NCBI RefSeq assembly: GCF_035277725.1
Contig: NZ_DATEJY010000153.1
Span: forward strand, 1-64,000
Source: Dyella_B sp035277725
Lineage (GTDB): Bacteria > Pseudomonadota > Gammaproteobacteria > Xanthomonadales > Rhodanobacteraceae
Length of the DNA: 64,000 nucleotides
Direction of reading: 5' to 3'
Shown: positions 48,745 through 57,025 of the stretch, in pieces
Layout of the letters: the number at the start of each line of letters is the position of its first letter
Numbering within the stretch: position 1 is the stretch's first letter
Notes under the pieces: generated by a model
What the model saw: the letters and a program-made list of their open reading frames with translations, nothing else
What the model was told of the DNA's origin: nothing
The model's database searches: none
Translations under genes and position numbers: made by a program

Positions 48745-49314
48745 TCAGCCCTTCCATTCGGTAAGCAGATCATCGAGCGCGGGACGATCGCGATCGGGAA
48801 TGTCTGCCTGCGGCGTGCCGATGTGCACGAAGCCGATCACGCACTCGTTGTTTGCCAGGCCGAGCAATGCTGCCACTTCCGCATCGTAAGCAGCCCAGCC
48901 GGTCAGCCATTGCGCACCGAAGCCGAAGGCATACGCGCCTTGCAGAATGTTGTAGGCCACGTTGCCGGCGCACAGTTTCTGCTCGATCTCGGGAATGCCG
49001 TTGTCATGATCGATGCGCGCGACCACCACCATCACCAGCGGTGCGAACGTGTAGCGAAAACGCTCTTTTTCGCGCTTGGATTCCGGCAGATCCGGATCGC
49101 GACGAATGGCGCGCTCGGCCAGCGCTGCGCCAAACTTCAACTTGGCTTCGCCACGCAGGCTGATAAGCCGGAACGGCACGAGCTTGCCGTGATCCGGCAC
49201 GCGAATGGCCGCTTCGAGCAAGGTGCGCAAGGTGTCTGCATCGGGTGCGGGTTCGCCGAGTTGGCGCGAGGGTGCGGAATGGCGTTGCTGCAGCAGGGAA
49301 AGTGCGTCGAGCAT
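48745..49314 (-). CDS. Nitroreductase family protein (YdjA-like)
   Basis: The 189-residue flavoprotein starts MLDALSLLQQRHSAPSRQLG, with AIRVPDHGKLVPFRLISLRG and the conserved NILQGAYAFGFGAQWLTGWA segment and CVIGFVHIGTPQ near the end, as in E. coli YdjA. It reduces nitro compounds or quinones with NAD(P)H. It is 4 bases before the exonuclease gene and likely co-transcribed. Confidence 0.92.
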   Translation of the reverse strand: MLDALSLLQQRHSAPSRQLGEPAPDADTLRTLLEAAIRVPDHGKLVPFRLISLRGEAKLKFGAALAERAIRRDPDLPESKREKERFRYTFAPLVMVVVARIDHDNGIPEIEQKLCAGNVAYNILQGAYAFGFGAQWLTGWAAYDAEVAALLGLANNECVIGFVHIGTPQADIPDRDRPALDDLLTEWKG

Positions 49315-49441
49315 GGGAGGGGAGAGTGGGGAAAAGGCTTATCCTACAACCGTCTGCGTCCAGTCACGATGCCTTTCAGTCACGCAGACATCCACGGGCC
49401 CAGGGCATACGATCCGCGCACCCCTCTGAGGAGTGCGCTGT

Positions 49442-50353
49442 ATGACGCTGCTGCAAGGCTTGGCCGTAACCTTGATGATGGCGCTGGCGCCTGTCGTGTA
49501 CGCAGGCGAGGCGACCACGATGAACAGTGGTTTGAGCGAGGGCTATGCCAGCACGGACGACGGCGCACGCATTCATTATCTGCAGGCCGGGCGGGACAGT
49601 GCTGCCCCGGCATTGGTGCTGATTCCCGGCTGGACGCTGACGGCCTCATTGTGGCGTGAACAGCTGCAGCGATTTTCCGATCACCGCCGTGTGATCGCCG
49701 TGGACTCACGCTCCCAAGGCGCATCATCGATCATGCTGACCGGCAACACGCCGGAACGCCGCGCGCAGGATCTGCACGAATTGCTGGCATCCTTGCATGT
49801 CGATCGATACGTGCTGGTGGGATGGTCGCAAGGCGCCCAGGATGTCGCCGCCTATGTGCAGCAATTCGGCACGGGATCGCTTGCAGGTGTCGTGTTCGTG
49901 GATTCGCCGGTATCCGCCGGCAACAACGAACTGGATCTGCGCAAGGCATTCAGCAAGGCCATTCTTACCGGCCTCTCGCGCTACGCAGCGGATCCGGCCG
50001 ATTACAGCGCCGGCATGGTGCGCTCGATTTTTCTGCATCCACCTGCCGACATCGAAGCGGTGATTGCACAAGCGCGACGCACACCACCTGCCGTAGGCGC
50101 GGCCATGTTGGTATCGGATATTTTTGGCGCCGATCGCCGGCCGGCATTGCAGAAAATCGATCGCCCGGCGTTGGTGGTTGCCTCAGCCAGCTCGCCGTTG
50201 CTCGATGCGCAAAAGCAGATGGCCGAAAGCATCCGTGGTGCCGTTTTCATCACACTGCCAAATACACGTCATGCCGTTTTCGTGGATGAGCCGAAGGCAT
50301 TCGACGGTGCGCTGGCATCTCTGCTGCGCGCGGCGGACTCAACCCACATGTAG
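49442..50353 (+). CDS. Exported alpha/beta hydrolase
   Basis: The 303-residue protein starts at the ATG at 49442 with AGGAG 8 bases upstream and a signal peptide (MTLLQGLAVTLMMALAPVVY). The oxyanion and nucleophile motifs are LIPGWTLTASLW and LVGWSQGAQDV (Ser in GWSQG); the C-terminal His is in NTRHAVFVDEP. It resembles esterases/chloroperoxidase-like hydrolases. Its TAG stop is the left tip of the following palindromic repeat. Confidence 0.88.
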   Translation: MTLLQGLAVTLMMALAPVVYAGEATTMNSGLSEGYASTDDGARIHYLQAGRDSAAPALVLIPGWTLTASLWREQLQRFSDHRRVIAVDSRSQGASSIMLTGNTPERRAQDLHELLASLHVDRYVLVGWSQGAQDVAAYVQQFGTGSLAGVVFVDSPVSAGNNELDLRKAFSKAILTGLSRYAADPADYSAGMVRSIFLHPPADIEAVIAQARRTPPAVGAAMLVSDIFGADRRPALQKIDRPALVVASASSPLLDAQKQMAESIRGAVFITLPNTRHAVFVDEPKAFDGALASLLRAADSTHM

Positions 50354-50414
50354 GCTGGGATGAAATCCCAGTACCGGGAAACCACATGAAAGCTGGGATG
50401 GCATCCCAGCCTAC
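50350..50414. repeat. GTAGGCTGGGAT-type palindrome that ends two genes
   Basis: GTAGGCTGGGATGAAATCCC at the left and GGGATGGCATCCCAGCCTAC at the right. The TAG at the left tip (50351-50353) is the stop of the hydrolase gene. The TAG at the right tip, read on the minus strand (50413-50411), is the stop of cdd. Confidence 0.92.
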
Positions 50415-50830
50415 GTGGTAGCGACAGGAAGCAGTCGAAAGCCATCGGGCAGCAAGGCTTGCACCGTCGTCTGCCGCGTGGCGCCTGCCGTATTGGCCAG
50501 CAGCACCGGCATGTCGGCAGGGCACAGTTCCACCATGACCTGGCGGCACGAGCCGCAGGGGGTGACGGGTTCAGGGGTGTCGGCGATGACGGCCATGGCG
50601 CTGAAATCACCGGGCCGATAGCCGGCGGCCAGCGCGCTGAAAAGCGCGGTGCGTTCGGCGCAATTGCACAAGCCGTAGGCCGCGTTTTCCACGTTGCAAC
50701 CGGGAAACACCAGGCCATCCTTGGTCTGCAGGGCGGCGCCAACCTGGAAGCGCGAGTAGGGCGCATAGGCCAGGTCGCGCGCGCTGCGGGCAAGGTCCAA
50801 CAGGGTGCTGCCGTCGATCTGCTCGAACAC
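50411..50830 (-). CDS. cdd: Cytidine deaminase, tetrameric type
   Basis: The 139-residue enzyme converts cytidine to uridine in pyrimidine salvage. The zinc site is CAERTALFSA (Cys, catalytic Glu) and PCGSCRQVM. Length and single domain indicate the homotetramer type rather than the longer E. coli dimer. Its TAG stop lies in the palindrome it shares with the converging hydrolase gene. Confidence 0.95.
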   Translation of the reverse strand: MFEQIDGSTLLDLARSARDLAYAPYSRFQVGAALQTKDGLVFPGCNVENAAYGLCNCAERTALFSALAAGYRPGDFSAMAVIADTPEPVTPCGSCRQVMVELCPADMPVLLANTAGATRQTTVQALLPDGFRLLPVATT

Positions 50831-50848
50831 CAGAATTCCTCACCGCTC

Positions 50849-50924
50849 GTAGGTTGGTTAGCGCAGCGTAACCCAACGTCTTTGCCACGGCATCGTTTGA
50901 TTGTTCCCGGATTACCCAACCTAC
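50849..50924. repeat. GTAGGTTGGGTTAGCGCAGCG-type repeat
   Basis: GTAGGTTGGTTAGCGCAGCG with TAACCCAAC, then about 35 bases, then ATTACCCAACCTAC. It lies in the divergent gap between cdd and pntAA, the only repeat of the GTAGG set found between gene starts. A fuller copy is at 62580. Confidence 0.8.
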
Positions 50925-50978
50925 GAGTTAACCCGCGCTTCCGCTACGATGGGAAAACTCATCCGCAGGAGATGGCCG

Positions 50979-52076
50979 ATGTCGATCACCGTGTCCGCAT
51001 TGCGCGAAACCGCCGCCGGCGAACGCCGCGTGGCGATCACGCCGGAAGTGGCAAAGAAACTGCGCGGCAAGGGGCTGCGCGTGCTGCTCGAACATGATGC
51101 GGGAAAGGCGGCGGGGTTTCCGGATGCGAGCTATGCGGATGTCGAATTTGCCGATCGCACCCAGGTGCTAGCCCAGGCTGATCTGCTGGCGTGCGTATTG
51201 TCGCCGGACGATGCGCTCGCCGGTTTGCGCGAAGGCGCCATCGTCGTCGGCCAACTGCGTCCGCATGGGGCGTCATCGCGCATCGCGGTACTCGCGCAGC
51301 AGAAACTCACCGCTTTTGCGCTGGAACTGTTGCCGCGCACCACGCGTGCGCAGGCGATGGATGTGCTGAGTTCGCAGGCCGCCGTGGCTGGCTACCGCGC
51401 CATGCTGATCGCCGCCGAAAATGCGCCGAAATTCTTTCCTATGCTGACGACGGCAGCGGGCACCATTCGTCCGTCGCGCGTCCTGGTGATCGGTGCAGGC
51501 GTCGCCGGTTTGCAGGCGATTGCCACAGCGCGCCGGCTTGGTGCGCAGATCGAAGGCTACGACGTGCGCCCCGAAACGCGTGAGCAGGTCGAATCGCTAG
51601 GTGCAAAATTCCTGGAGCTGGGTGTGAGCGCGGCCGGCAGCGGCGGTTACGCGCGCGAGCTCACGGCCGAAGAGCGCGCGGCGCAGCAACAAGCCTTGGC
51701 GGAACATTTGAAAGTCTTCGATGTGGTGGTTACCACGGCCGCCGTGCCCGGGCGCGCTGCACCCAAGATCCTCACGACTGCGATGGTCGAAGGCATGAAG
51801 CCCGGCGCCTTGATCGTCGATCTGGCCGCCGAAAGCGGCGGCAATTGCGAACTGACACGCCCGGGCGAACGCGTAGAGCATGGCGGCGTGACGATCCTCG
51901 GTCCGCTCAATCTCGCTGCCGGCGCGCCGCTGCATGCCTCGGAGATGTACGCGCGCAATATCTACAACTTCGCCGAGTTATTGCTCCGCGATAGTGCGTT
52001 GCAACCGGATTTCAATGACGAGCTGGTTGCGAAGAGCTGCGTAACGCGCCAGGGCGAGATCGTGTTCAGCGCGTAA
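50979..52076 (+). CDS. pntAA: NAD(P)+ transhydrogenase subunit alpha part 1 (PntAA)
   Basis: The 365-residue protein starts at the ATG at 50979 with GGAGA before it. It is the NAD(H)-binding domain I of proton-translocating transhydrogenase: RETAAGERRVAITPEVAKKL at the N-terminus, VLVIGAGVAGLQAIATARRL with a downstream Asp (GYDVRP) for NAD, and LIVDLAAESGGNCE. In the three-subunit form this gene is normally followed directly by pntAB and pntB; here they are 1.7 kb away beyond three opposite-strand genes. Confidence 0.93.
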   Translation: MSITVSALRETAAGERRVAITPEVAKKLRGKGLRVLLEHDAGKAAGFPDASYADVEFADRTQVLAQADLLACVLSPDDALAGLREGAIVVGQLRPHGASSRIAVLAQQKLTAFALELLPRTTRAQAMDVLSSQAAVAGYRAMLIAAENAPKFFPMLTTAAGTIRPSRVLVIGAGVAGLQAIATARRLGAQIEGYDVRPETREQVESLGAKFLELGVSAAGSGGYARELTAEERAAQQQALAEHLKVFDVVVTTAAVPGRAAPKILTTAMVEGMKPGALIVDLAAESGGNCELTRPGERVEHGGVTILGPLNLAAGAPLHASEMYARNIYNFAELLLRDSALQPDFNDELVAKSCVTRQGEIVFSA

Positions 52077-52106
52077 CGAGCCGATGGCGGCGCGTGCAAG
52101 CCGCCA

Positions 52107-52622
52107 TCAATGCCGGCCGCGAGGCATGCCAAAGGCGTGCCCCGCGGGTAAGGTCGAATGTGGCCCCATGTGTTCCAGCCATTGCCGCTTTTGTTCGGGC
52201 GATTGTTCCAGCCATCGTCGGCGCAGCTCTTCGCGTTGGTCGGGCGGTAGCTGTTGGTAACGCTTGAAGGCCTCGTGCAACTGCTGCTGTTTCTCGGTTG
52301 GCAAGGTGTCGTACAGATGCTGGTTCTGGCGGGCCTGCTCGCGTTGCTCGGGCGTCATCTGCTGCCAGCGCTGGATGCGCTCACGGATTTCCTGCTGGCG
52401 GTCGGGCGGCAGCTTCATCCACTCCTGCGTGCGCTGGATCATGTGCTCCTGGCGCTGCTGCGGCAGCGTCTCCCACTGCGATTGCAGCGGGCCAAGCAGG
52501 TATTGCTGCTGCTGGCTCAAACTGCTCCATGGATGAGTGCCCTGCGCAGACGATGGCGCCGCGATCATCAGACCGAGCAGAAAAAACAGCAGCGTTGGCA
52601 GGTGAACTCTTCGTGGCAGCAT
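52107..52622 (-). CDS. DUF3106 domain-containing exported protein
   Basis: The 171-residue protein has a signal peptide (about 1-26, LPTLLFFLLGLMIAAPSSAQ) and a chain of short helical repeats rich in Gln, Arg, Trp and Pro (SLSQQQQYLLGPLQSQWETL, RIQRWQQMTPEQREQARQNQ), the DUF3106 pattern. It is the last gene of a three-gene unit with a sigma factor. A periplasmic stress or sensing role is possible but not shown. Confidence 0.82.
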   Translation of the reverse strand: MLPRRVHLPTLLFFLLGLMIAAPSSAQGTHPWSSLSQQQQYLLGPLQSQWETLPQQRQEHMIQRTQEWMKLPPDRQQEIRERIQRWQQMTPEQREQARQNQHLYDTLPTEKQQQLHEAFKRYQQLPPDQREELRRRWLEQSPEQKRQWLEHMGPHSTLPAGHAFGMPRGRH

Positions 52623-52625
52623 GGA

Positions 52626-53003
52626 TCAGCGTTTGGCCTGGTCGCTGTTGTTCGCAGCAAGCCAGCTATAGAAATCAAGGTTTTGATAAAGGCCGGGATC
52701 AGCCTTGTCGGCTTCCGGCGGCAGATATTCGTTGTCCTGTTGCTCGGTGACCGCCACTTGCTTGCCTTCCGGCTGCGGCGAAGGCTGCCAGACCATCAGC
52801 GCTGCCAGCGCCATGGCGGCCAAAGCGCCCACCGGCAGCAGTACGCGCACTCGGTGATGCGGCGAGGCCTGCACGGTAGCGACTTCGAGTGCGGTACGGC
52901 GTGCAGCGCGCAGGCGACCGGCCGTCACCGGATCGATGCTTTGGATCGCCTCCTGGTAACGTGCGCGAGCGCGCTGTTCGAATTGTTTGTCGGACGAGTT
53001 CAT
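52626..53003 (-). CDS. Small membrane protein, probable anti-sigma or sigma-linked factor
   Basis: The 125-residue protein starts at the ATG at 53003, overlapping the sigma factor stop by four bases. It has a cytoplasmic helical N-terminus (KQFEQRARARYQEAIQSIDP), one membrane helix (LLPVGALAAMALAALMVW) and a short periplasmic tail. Size, topology and coupling to the sigma factor suggest an anti-sigma role; no anti-sigma motif is recognised. Confidence 0.7.
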   Translation of the reverse strand: MNSSDKQFEQRARARYQEAIQSIDPVTAGRLRAARRTALEVATVQASPHHRVRVLLPVGALAAMALAALMVWQPSPQPEGKQVAVTEQQDNEYLPPEADKADPGLYQNLDFYSWLAANNSDQAKR

Positions 53004-53650
53004 CGCCACTCCTCCAATTGCTCGCGCAGGTGTTGCATCGCCCGCGAGAGATGTGTTTTTACGCTGCCTTCCGAGCAACCCATCGCCGTGGCGGTCTCTG
53101 CCACGTCCATACCTTCGAGCACCCGCAGGATGAAGGCTTCGCGCTGACGCTGCGGAAGTTTCTTCACCGCGGCGGCCATGTCCGCGTAGGACTGCTCGCC
53201 ATGCAGCTTTTCCAGTGGATCCGGGCCGGTATCGGCCGGTTCCCACACCGGCAGCTCATCGCCGTCATCGTCGTGCCCGCCTCCCAGCCAACCCACCACG
53301 ATGGAACGCACCTTGCGGCGGCGCTGCAAGTCCACGATGCGCCGGCGCAGGATGCCCCAGAACAGCGGCGTCCATTCCTCTGCGGGCTTGCCACGGTAAT
53401 GCTTGACCAGACGAAGCATCGCGTCCTGCACGGCGTCCAGCGCATCTTCGCGGTTGCCCAGATGCAGCTCGGCCATGCGGAAGGCGCGCCGTTCCATGCC
53501 GGCCAGGAACGCATCCAAAGTGGCGGGTGCGGCCTGACCGTCCGGCGCAAGAAGTTCCGCCTCAAAAACGGCCGAGACGCTGTTCATGGCGCCGTTCTCT
53601 GGATCGTCCGGGCGAGCATCCTGAGGCTCCATCTGTTCGACTCTCGCCAT
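53000..53650 (-). CDS. RNA polymerase sigma factor, ECF-like
   Basis: The 216-residue protein (start ATG 53650; later Mets at 53632 and 53587 are possible) has sigma region 2 (HLGNREDALDAVQDAMLRLV, KPAEEWTPLFWGILRRRIVD) and region 4 (LPQRQREAFILRVLEGMDVA, ATAMGCSEGSVKTHLSRAMQ). It would direct RNA polymerase to a small regulon, likely including its own operon. It is divergent from pntAB. Confidence 0.9.
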   Translation of the reverse strand: MARVEQMEPQDARPDDPENGAMNSVSAVFEAELLAPDGQAAPATLDAFLAGMERRAFRMAELHLGNREDALDAVQDAMLRLVKHYRGKPAEEWTPLFWGILRRRIVDLQRRRKVRSIVVGWLGGGHDDDGDELPVWEPADTGPDPLEKLHGEQSYADMAAAVKKLPQRQREAFILRVLEGMDVAETATAMGCSEGSVKTHLSRAMQHLREQLEEWR

Positions 53651-53782
53651 CAACGCGCAGCGCCCGCGCGGGTTGACTTTACGGGCCGACCGCCGGCCAC
53701 GCCATGCGGCGGAATGCCATGGATCACAGCGTCCCGCTCACCGTATGATGCGGCGAATGTGACCGATTGGCGGGGGAAACAC

Positions 53783-54091
53783 ATGCTGGACGGGTTCCTG
53801 GCGCTTTATATCTTCATGCTGGCCGCATTCACGGGCTACGAAATCATCGCGCGGGTGCCGGTGATCCTGCACACGCCGTTGATGTCCGGCTCCAATTTCA
53901 TACACGGCATTGTGCTGGTTGGCGCCATGATAGCGCTAGGTCATGCGCATACATCGTTTGAACTTGCGATCGGGTTTGTCGGTGTACTACTGGGTGCCGG
54001 CAATGCGGCGGGTGGTTACGTGGTCACCGAACGCATGCTGGAGATGTTCAAGACCAGCAAGCCTGCTCCCGGCAGCAAGGAGGCCAAGTGA
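53783..54091 (+). CDS. pntAB: NAD(P)+ transhydrogenase subunit alpha part 2 (PntAB)
   Basis: The 102-residue membrane subunit starts at the ATG at 53783 (GGGGG 7 bases before). It has three hydrophobic segments (LALYIFMLAAFTGYEIIARV, FIHGIVLVGAMIALGHA, LAIGFVGVLLGAGNAAGGYV) matching domain II helices of the alpha subunit. It overlaps pntB by four bases. Confidence 0.93.
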   Translation: MLDGFLALYIFMLAAFTGYEIIARVPVILHTPLMSGSNFIHGIVLVGAMIALGHAHTSFELAIGFVGVLLGAGNAAGGYVVTERMLEMFKTSKPAPGSKEAK

Positions 54092-55554
54092 TGGCCTGGC
54101 TGCAAACACTGATTGATGCCTGCTATTTCATTGCTGCCCTTCTTTTCATTCTCGGTCTGAAACGCATGAGTTCGCCGCGCACGGCGCGCGGCGGCATCGT
54201 GTGGGCCGGCTTCGGCATGCTGTTGGCGGTGGTGGCGACCTTGCTGCTGCCGGATATGCAGAACCGCGGATTGATCATCGCCGCCGTGCTGATTGGCGTA
54301 TCCGCCGCGTGGTGGTCCGGGCGGCGGGTGGCGATGACGGCCATGCCGCAGATGGTGGCGCTCTACAACGGCATGGGCGGTGGCGCAGCGGCGGCGATCG
54401 GTGCGGCGGAACTGGTCAGTCATGCGCAAAATGTTGCGATCGTGGCGCCCAACACGTTTCCACTGATGCCGGAAAGCTGGTCGGCGCTGCACGGCGCCAC
54501 CGCGGTTGCACCTTTGAGCCCGGTGGCGCTGGCTCTGGGCGTGCTGGGTGCGCTGATCGGTTCGGTGAGTTTTTCCGGCTCGCTGATCGCGTTCGCCAAG
54601 CTGCAAGGTTGGCTGGATAAGCGCTTCGTCTTTCCCGGCCAGCAGGTGGTGAACTTGCTGGTGCTGGCGGGTGCGGTGGTGATCGGCGTGATGCTGGCCA
54701 TGGGGCATCTCACCATCGCGTTGGTGTGCGCGTTCTTCGTGCTGGCATTGCTGTTCGGCCTGCTGATGACGCTGCCGATCGGTGGCGCGGACATGCCGGT
54801 GGTGATTTCGCTCTACAACGCCTTTACCGGCCTGGCCGTGGCGTTCGAAGGCTATGTGCTGCAGAACGAGGCGATGATCATTGCCGGCATGGTGGTCGGC
54901 GCCGCCGGCACCTTGCTGACGCAGCTGATGGCGAAGGCGATGAACCGTTCGATCGGCAACGTGCTGTTCGGCAGTTTCGGTGCGGTGGCGGGCGGTGAAG
55001 CGCAGGCCATCAGCGGTAGCCAGAAGCCGATCGAAGCGGCCGATGCGGCAGTGATGATGGCCTATGCGGAACGCGTGGTGATCGTGCCCGGCTACGGCAT
55101 GGCTGTCGCGCAGGCGCAGCACAAGGTTTGGGAATTTGCGCAGCAGCTGATCGCGCGCGGCGTGAAGGTGAAATTCGCCATCCATCCAGTGGCCGGCCGC
55201 ATGCCTGGGCACATGAATGTGCTGCTCGCCGAAGCGGGCGTGCCGTACGACCTGATCGTCGACATGGAAGACATCAATCCGGAATTTCCCGTCACGGACG
55301 TCGCCTTGGTGATCGGCGCGAACGACGTGGTCAATCCGATGGCGAAGACCGATCCATCTTCACCGATCTACGGCATGCCGATTCTCGACGTGGCAGATGC
55401 GAAGCAAGTGATCGTGGTGAAGCGCGGCAAAGGTACCGGATTCGCTGGCATCGAGAACGCATTGTTCTATGCCGACAATGCGCGAATGCTGTACGGCGAT
55501 GGGCAAGCGGCAGCCGGCCAACTGGTGACGGAGCTGAAAACGCTGGACGGCTAA
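54088..55554 (+). CDS. pntB: NAD(P)+ transhydrogenase subunit beta (PntB)
   Basis: The 488-residue protein has about eight or nine membrane segments, then the NADP-binding domain III (about 310-488: VIVPGYGMAVAQAQHKVWEF, HPVAGRMPGHMNVLLAEAGV, VALVIGANDVVNPMAKTDPS, VIVVKRGKGTGFAGIENALF). With PntAA and PntAB it couples proton entry to making NADPH. Confidence 0.96.
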   Translation: MMAWLQTLIDACYFIAALLFILGLKRMSSPRTARGGIVWAGFGMLLAVVATLLLPDMQNRGLIIAAVLIGVSAAWWSGRRVAMTAMPQMVALYNGMGGGAAAAIGAAELVSHAQNVAIVAPNTFPLMPESWSALHGATAVAPLSPVALALGVLGALIGSVSFSGSLIAFAKLQGWLDKRFVFPGQQVVNLLVLAGAVVIGVMLAMGHLTIALVCAFFVLALLFGLLMTLPIGGADMPVVISLYNAFTGLAVAFEGYVLQNEAMIIAGMVVGAAGTLLTQLMAKAMNRSIGNVLFGSFGAVAGGEAQAISGSQKPIEAADAAVMMAYAERVVIVPGYGMAVAQAQHKVWEFAQQLIARGVKVKFAIHPVAGRMPGHMNVLLAEAGVPYDLIVDMEDINPEFPVTDVALVIGANDVVNPMAKTDPSSPIYGMPILDVADAKQVIVVKRGKGTGFAGIENALFYADNARMLYGDGQAAAGQLVTELKTLDG

Positions 55555-55561
55555 ACGCTGC

Positions 55562-55588
55562 GTGGGCTGGGATTTCATCCCAGCCTAC
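55562..55588. repeat. Compact GTAGGCTGGGAT-type repeat
   Basis: A single palindromic arm pair, GTGGGCTGGGA and TTTCATCCCAGCCTAC, without the usual central spacer. It lies between the converging pntB and 147-residue-protein genes. Confidence 0.75.
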
Positions 55589-55592
55589 AAAG

Positions 55593-56036
55593 TCAGCCTG
55601 CTTTGCTTGGCCTGGTAGCGGGCATACGCGTAGCCGTCGCCGCAGCCACCACAATGCCGGCCAGGCTCCACACGATATCCATCTTGCTGACGGTAAACCG
55701 CGTGAAGTCCCATAGCATCGAAAAACCCGCGGTGCGTGCTGCGTCAAGCAGGCCGTAATCGGTCATCGCGGAAATATTGACTGTGGTGATCAACACGCGG
55801 ACGTAGATGCTTGCTATCGCGGTAGCGAGTGCCGCCAACAGCGCGGCATTCCATGTTTTGCCGTGCACCCATTGCCGGATCGCGATGCCCAGCAGCCAGC
55901 CTGCCGGTATGGCGAGCCAAGGCAGCGGGCGATGCAGGTACACGGTGGGCAGCAACCACACGGCGCCAGCTGCCAGACCCAGCATCACCGCACAACACAC
56001 GGCGAAGCATTCGCCGACGATCTGGCGCACGGTCAT
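55593..56036 (-). CDS. Membrane protein of unknown function
   Basis: The 147-residue protein has four hydrophobic segments (CFAVCCAVMLGLAAGAVWLL, PWLAIPAGWLLGIAI, AALLAALATAIASIYVRVLI, IVWSLAGIVVAAATATRM) and no recognised family. The segment layout resembles vitamin K epoxide-like or small DUF membrane proteins only in general shape. Codon use is like that of the neighbours. Confidence 0.65.
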   Translation of the reverse strand: MTVRQIVGECFAVCCAVMLGLAAGAVWLLPTVYLHRPLPWLAIPAGWLLGIAIRQWVHGKTWNAALLAALATAIASIYVRVLITTVNISAMTDYGLLDAARTAGFSMLWDFTRFTVSKMDIVWSLAGIVVAAATATRMPATRPSKAG

Positions 56037-56250
56037 GGGCGGTCACTACGGATGATGGGGAACAAGGTCACGCCGGTCCTGCTGCGGAGCAAAGCGGGCA
56101 TCTTAGCGTGACTGGGCCAAAATCACCCCGCCGTCCCTTGAGATTGGGCTGATCCAGCCTGATGTGAAGGACAGGCCCTACCGGAGGCCGGCATAATAGA
56201 GGGCCGGATGGCCGCTAGGCGGCTTTCGTCAATGATCTTCAAGAGACGGC
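56037..56250. other. Divergent gap before sufT, no gene seen
   Basis: This 214-base region carries the promoters of the membrane-protein gene and sufT. Short GC hairpins occur (for example GGCCGGATGGCCGC near 56200), but no known operator is recognised. Confidence 0.4.
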
Positions 56251-56808
56251 ATGAGCGGTTTCAGTCTTAGCAGCGAGCCCTTCACCCTGGAACGGGATTG
56301 CAACGCAGTCATGGTGCCCCAGGGCGAGAACGTGGTGCTGCCGGCCGGCCAGGTGGGCTACATCACGCAGGCGCTGGGTGGCAGTTTCACCGTGTACGTG
56401 GAAGGCAACCTGTTCCGCATCGCGGGCAACGACGCCGATGCGCTGGGCAAGGAACCGCCGCCGCCGCTGCAATTGCCGGACGACGCCACCGATGCCGACG
56501 TGGAAGCGCTGGTGTGGCAGCAACTGCGCACCGTGTTCGATCCGGAAATTCCGATCAATGTGGTGGAACTTGGCCTGGTCTACGACGTAAGCCTGGAAAC
56601 CACCGCACCCGAAGAGCGCAAGGTGTACGTGAAGATGACGCTTACCGCGCCGGGCTGCGGCATGGGCGACGTGCTGATCGACGATGCGCGCACCAAGCTG
56701 GAATTGGTTCCGACGATCAAGGAAGCGGACGTCGACCTGGTGTTCGACCCGCCGTGGAATCACTCGATGATGTCGGAAGTGGCGAAGCTCGAAACCGGCA
56801 TGCTTTGA
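56251..56808 (+). CDS. sufT: Putative Fe-S cluster assembly protein SufT
   Basis: The 185-residue protein has an N-terminal SufT-specific part (RDCNAVMVPQGENVVLPAGQ) and a C-terminal MIP18/DUF59 domain (about 95-185: LRTVFDPEIPINVVELGLVY, KMTLTAPGCGMGDVLIDDAR, DLVFDPPWNHSMMSEVAKLE). The invariant DPE, Cys in PGCGM and PPW are present. SufT helps iron-sulfur cluster maturation under high demand. No other suf gene is nearby. Confidence 0.93.
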   Translation: MSGFSLSSEPFTLERDCNAVMVPQGENVVLPAGQVGYITQALGGSFTVYVEGNLFRIAGNDADALGKEPPPPLQLPDDATDADVEALVWQQLRTVFDPEIPINVVELGLVYDVSLETTAPEERKVYVKMTLTAPGCGMGDVLIDDARTKLELVPTIKEADVDLVFDPPWNHSMMSEVAKLETGML

Positions 56809-56920
56809 TGTTTGCCGCGCCCGCGCCCGCAATGGCACAAACTTAGGCAATCGCCAGGACGACGGGCGGTTGCTCGCGGCGATGCGCTCCCTCCCCTGCG
56901 GCAGTAAGGGAGGTTGGGGT

Positions 56921-57019
56921 GGGGTTGCTTGGGCTTTAGCGGCCGAACAGGGTTTCATTCTCGCCTGCCAAAGCGTGCCGGTCAGCGATGAACTGACGGT
57001 TGATTACGACCGGCAGTAG
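56921..57019 (+). pseudogene. 3' fragment of a 2Fe-2S ferredoxin gene
   Basis: The frame ending at the TAG 57017-57019 reads AAEQGFILACQSVPVSDELT then VDYD, the typical C-terminal end of plant-type 2Fe-2S ferredoxins (last cluster Cys followed by the closing strand). The upstream part is missing; instead there is a CCCTCCC/AGGGAGG hairpin at about 56890. It is a remnant without start codon or the other three cysteines. Confidence 0.55.
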
Positions 57020-57025
57020 CAGGTG

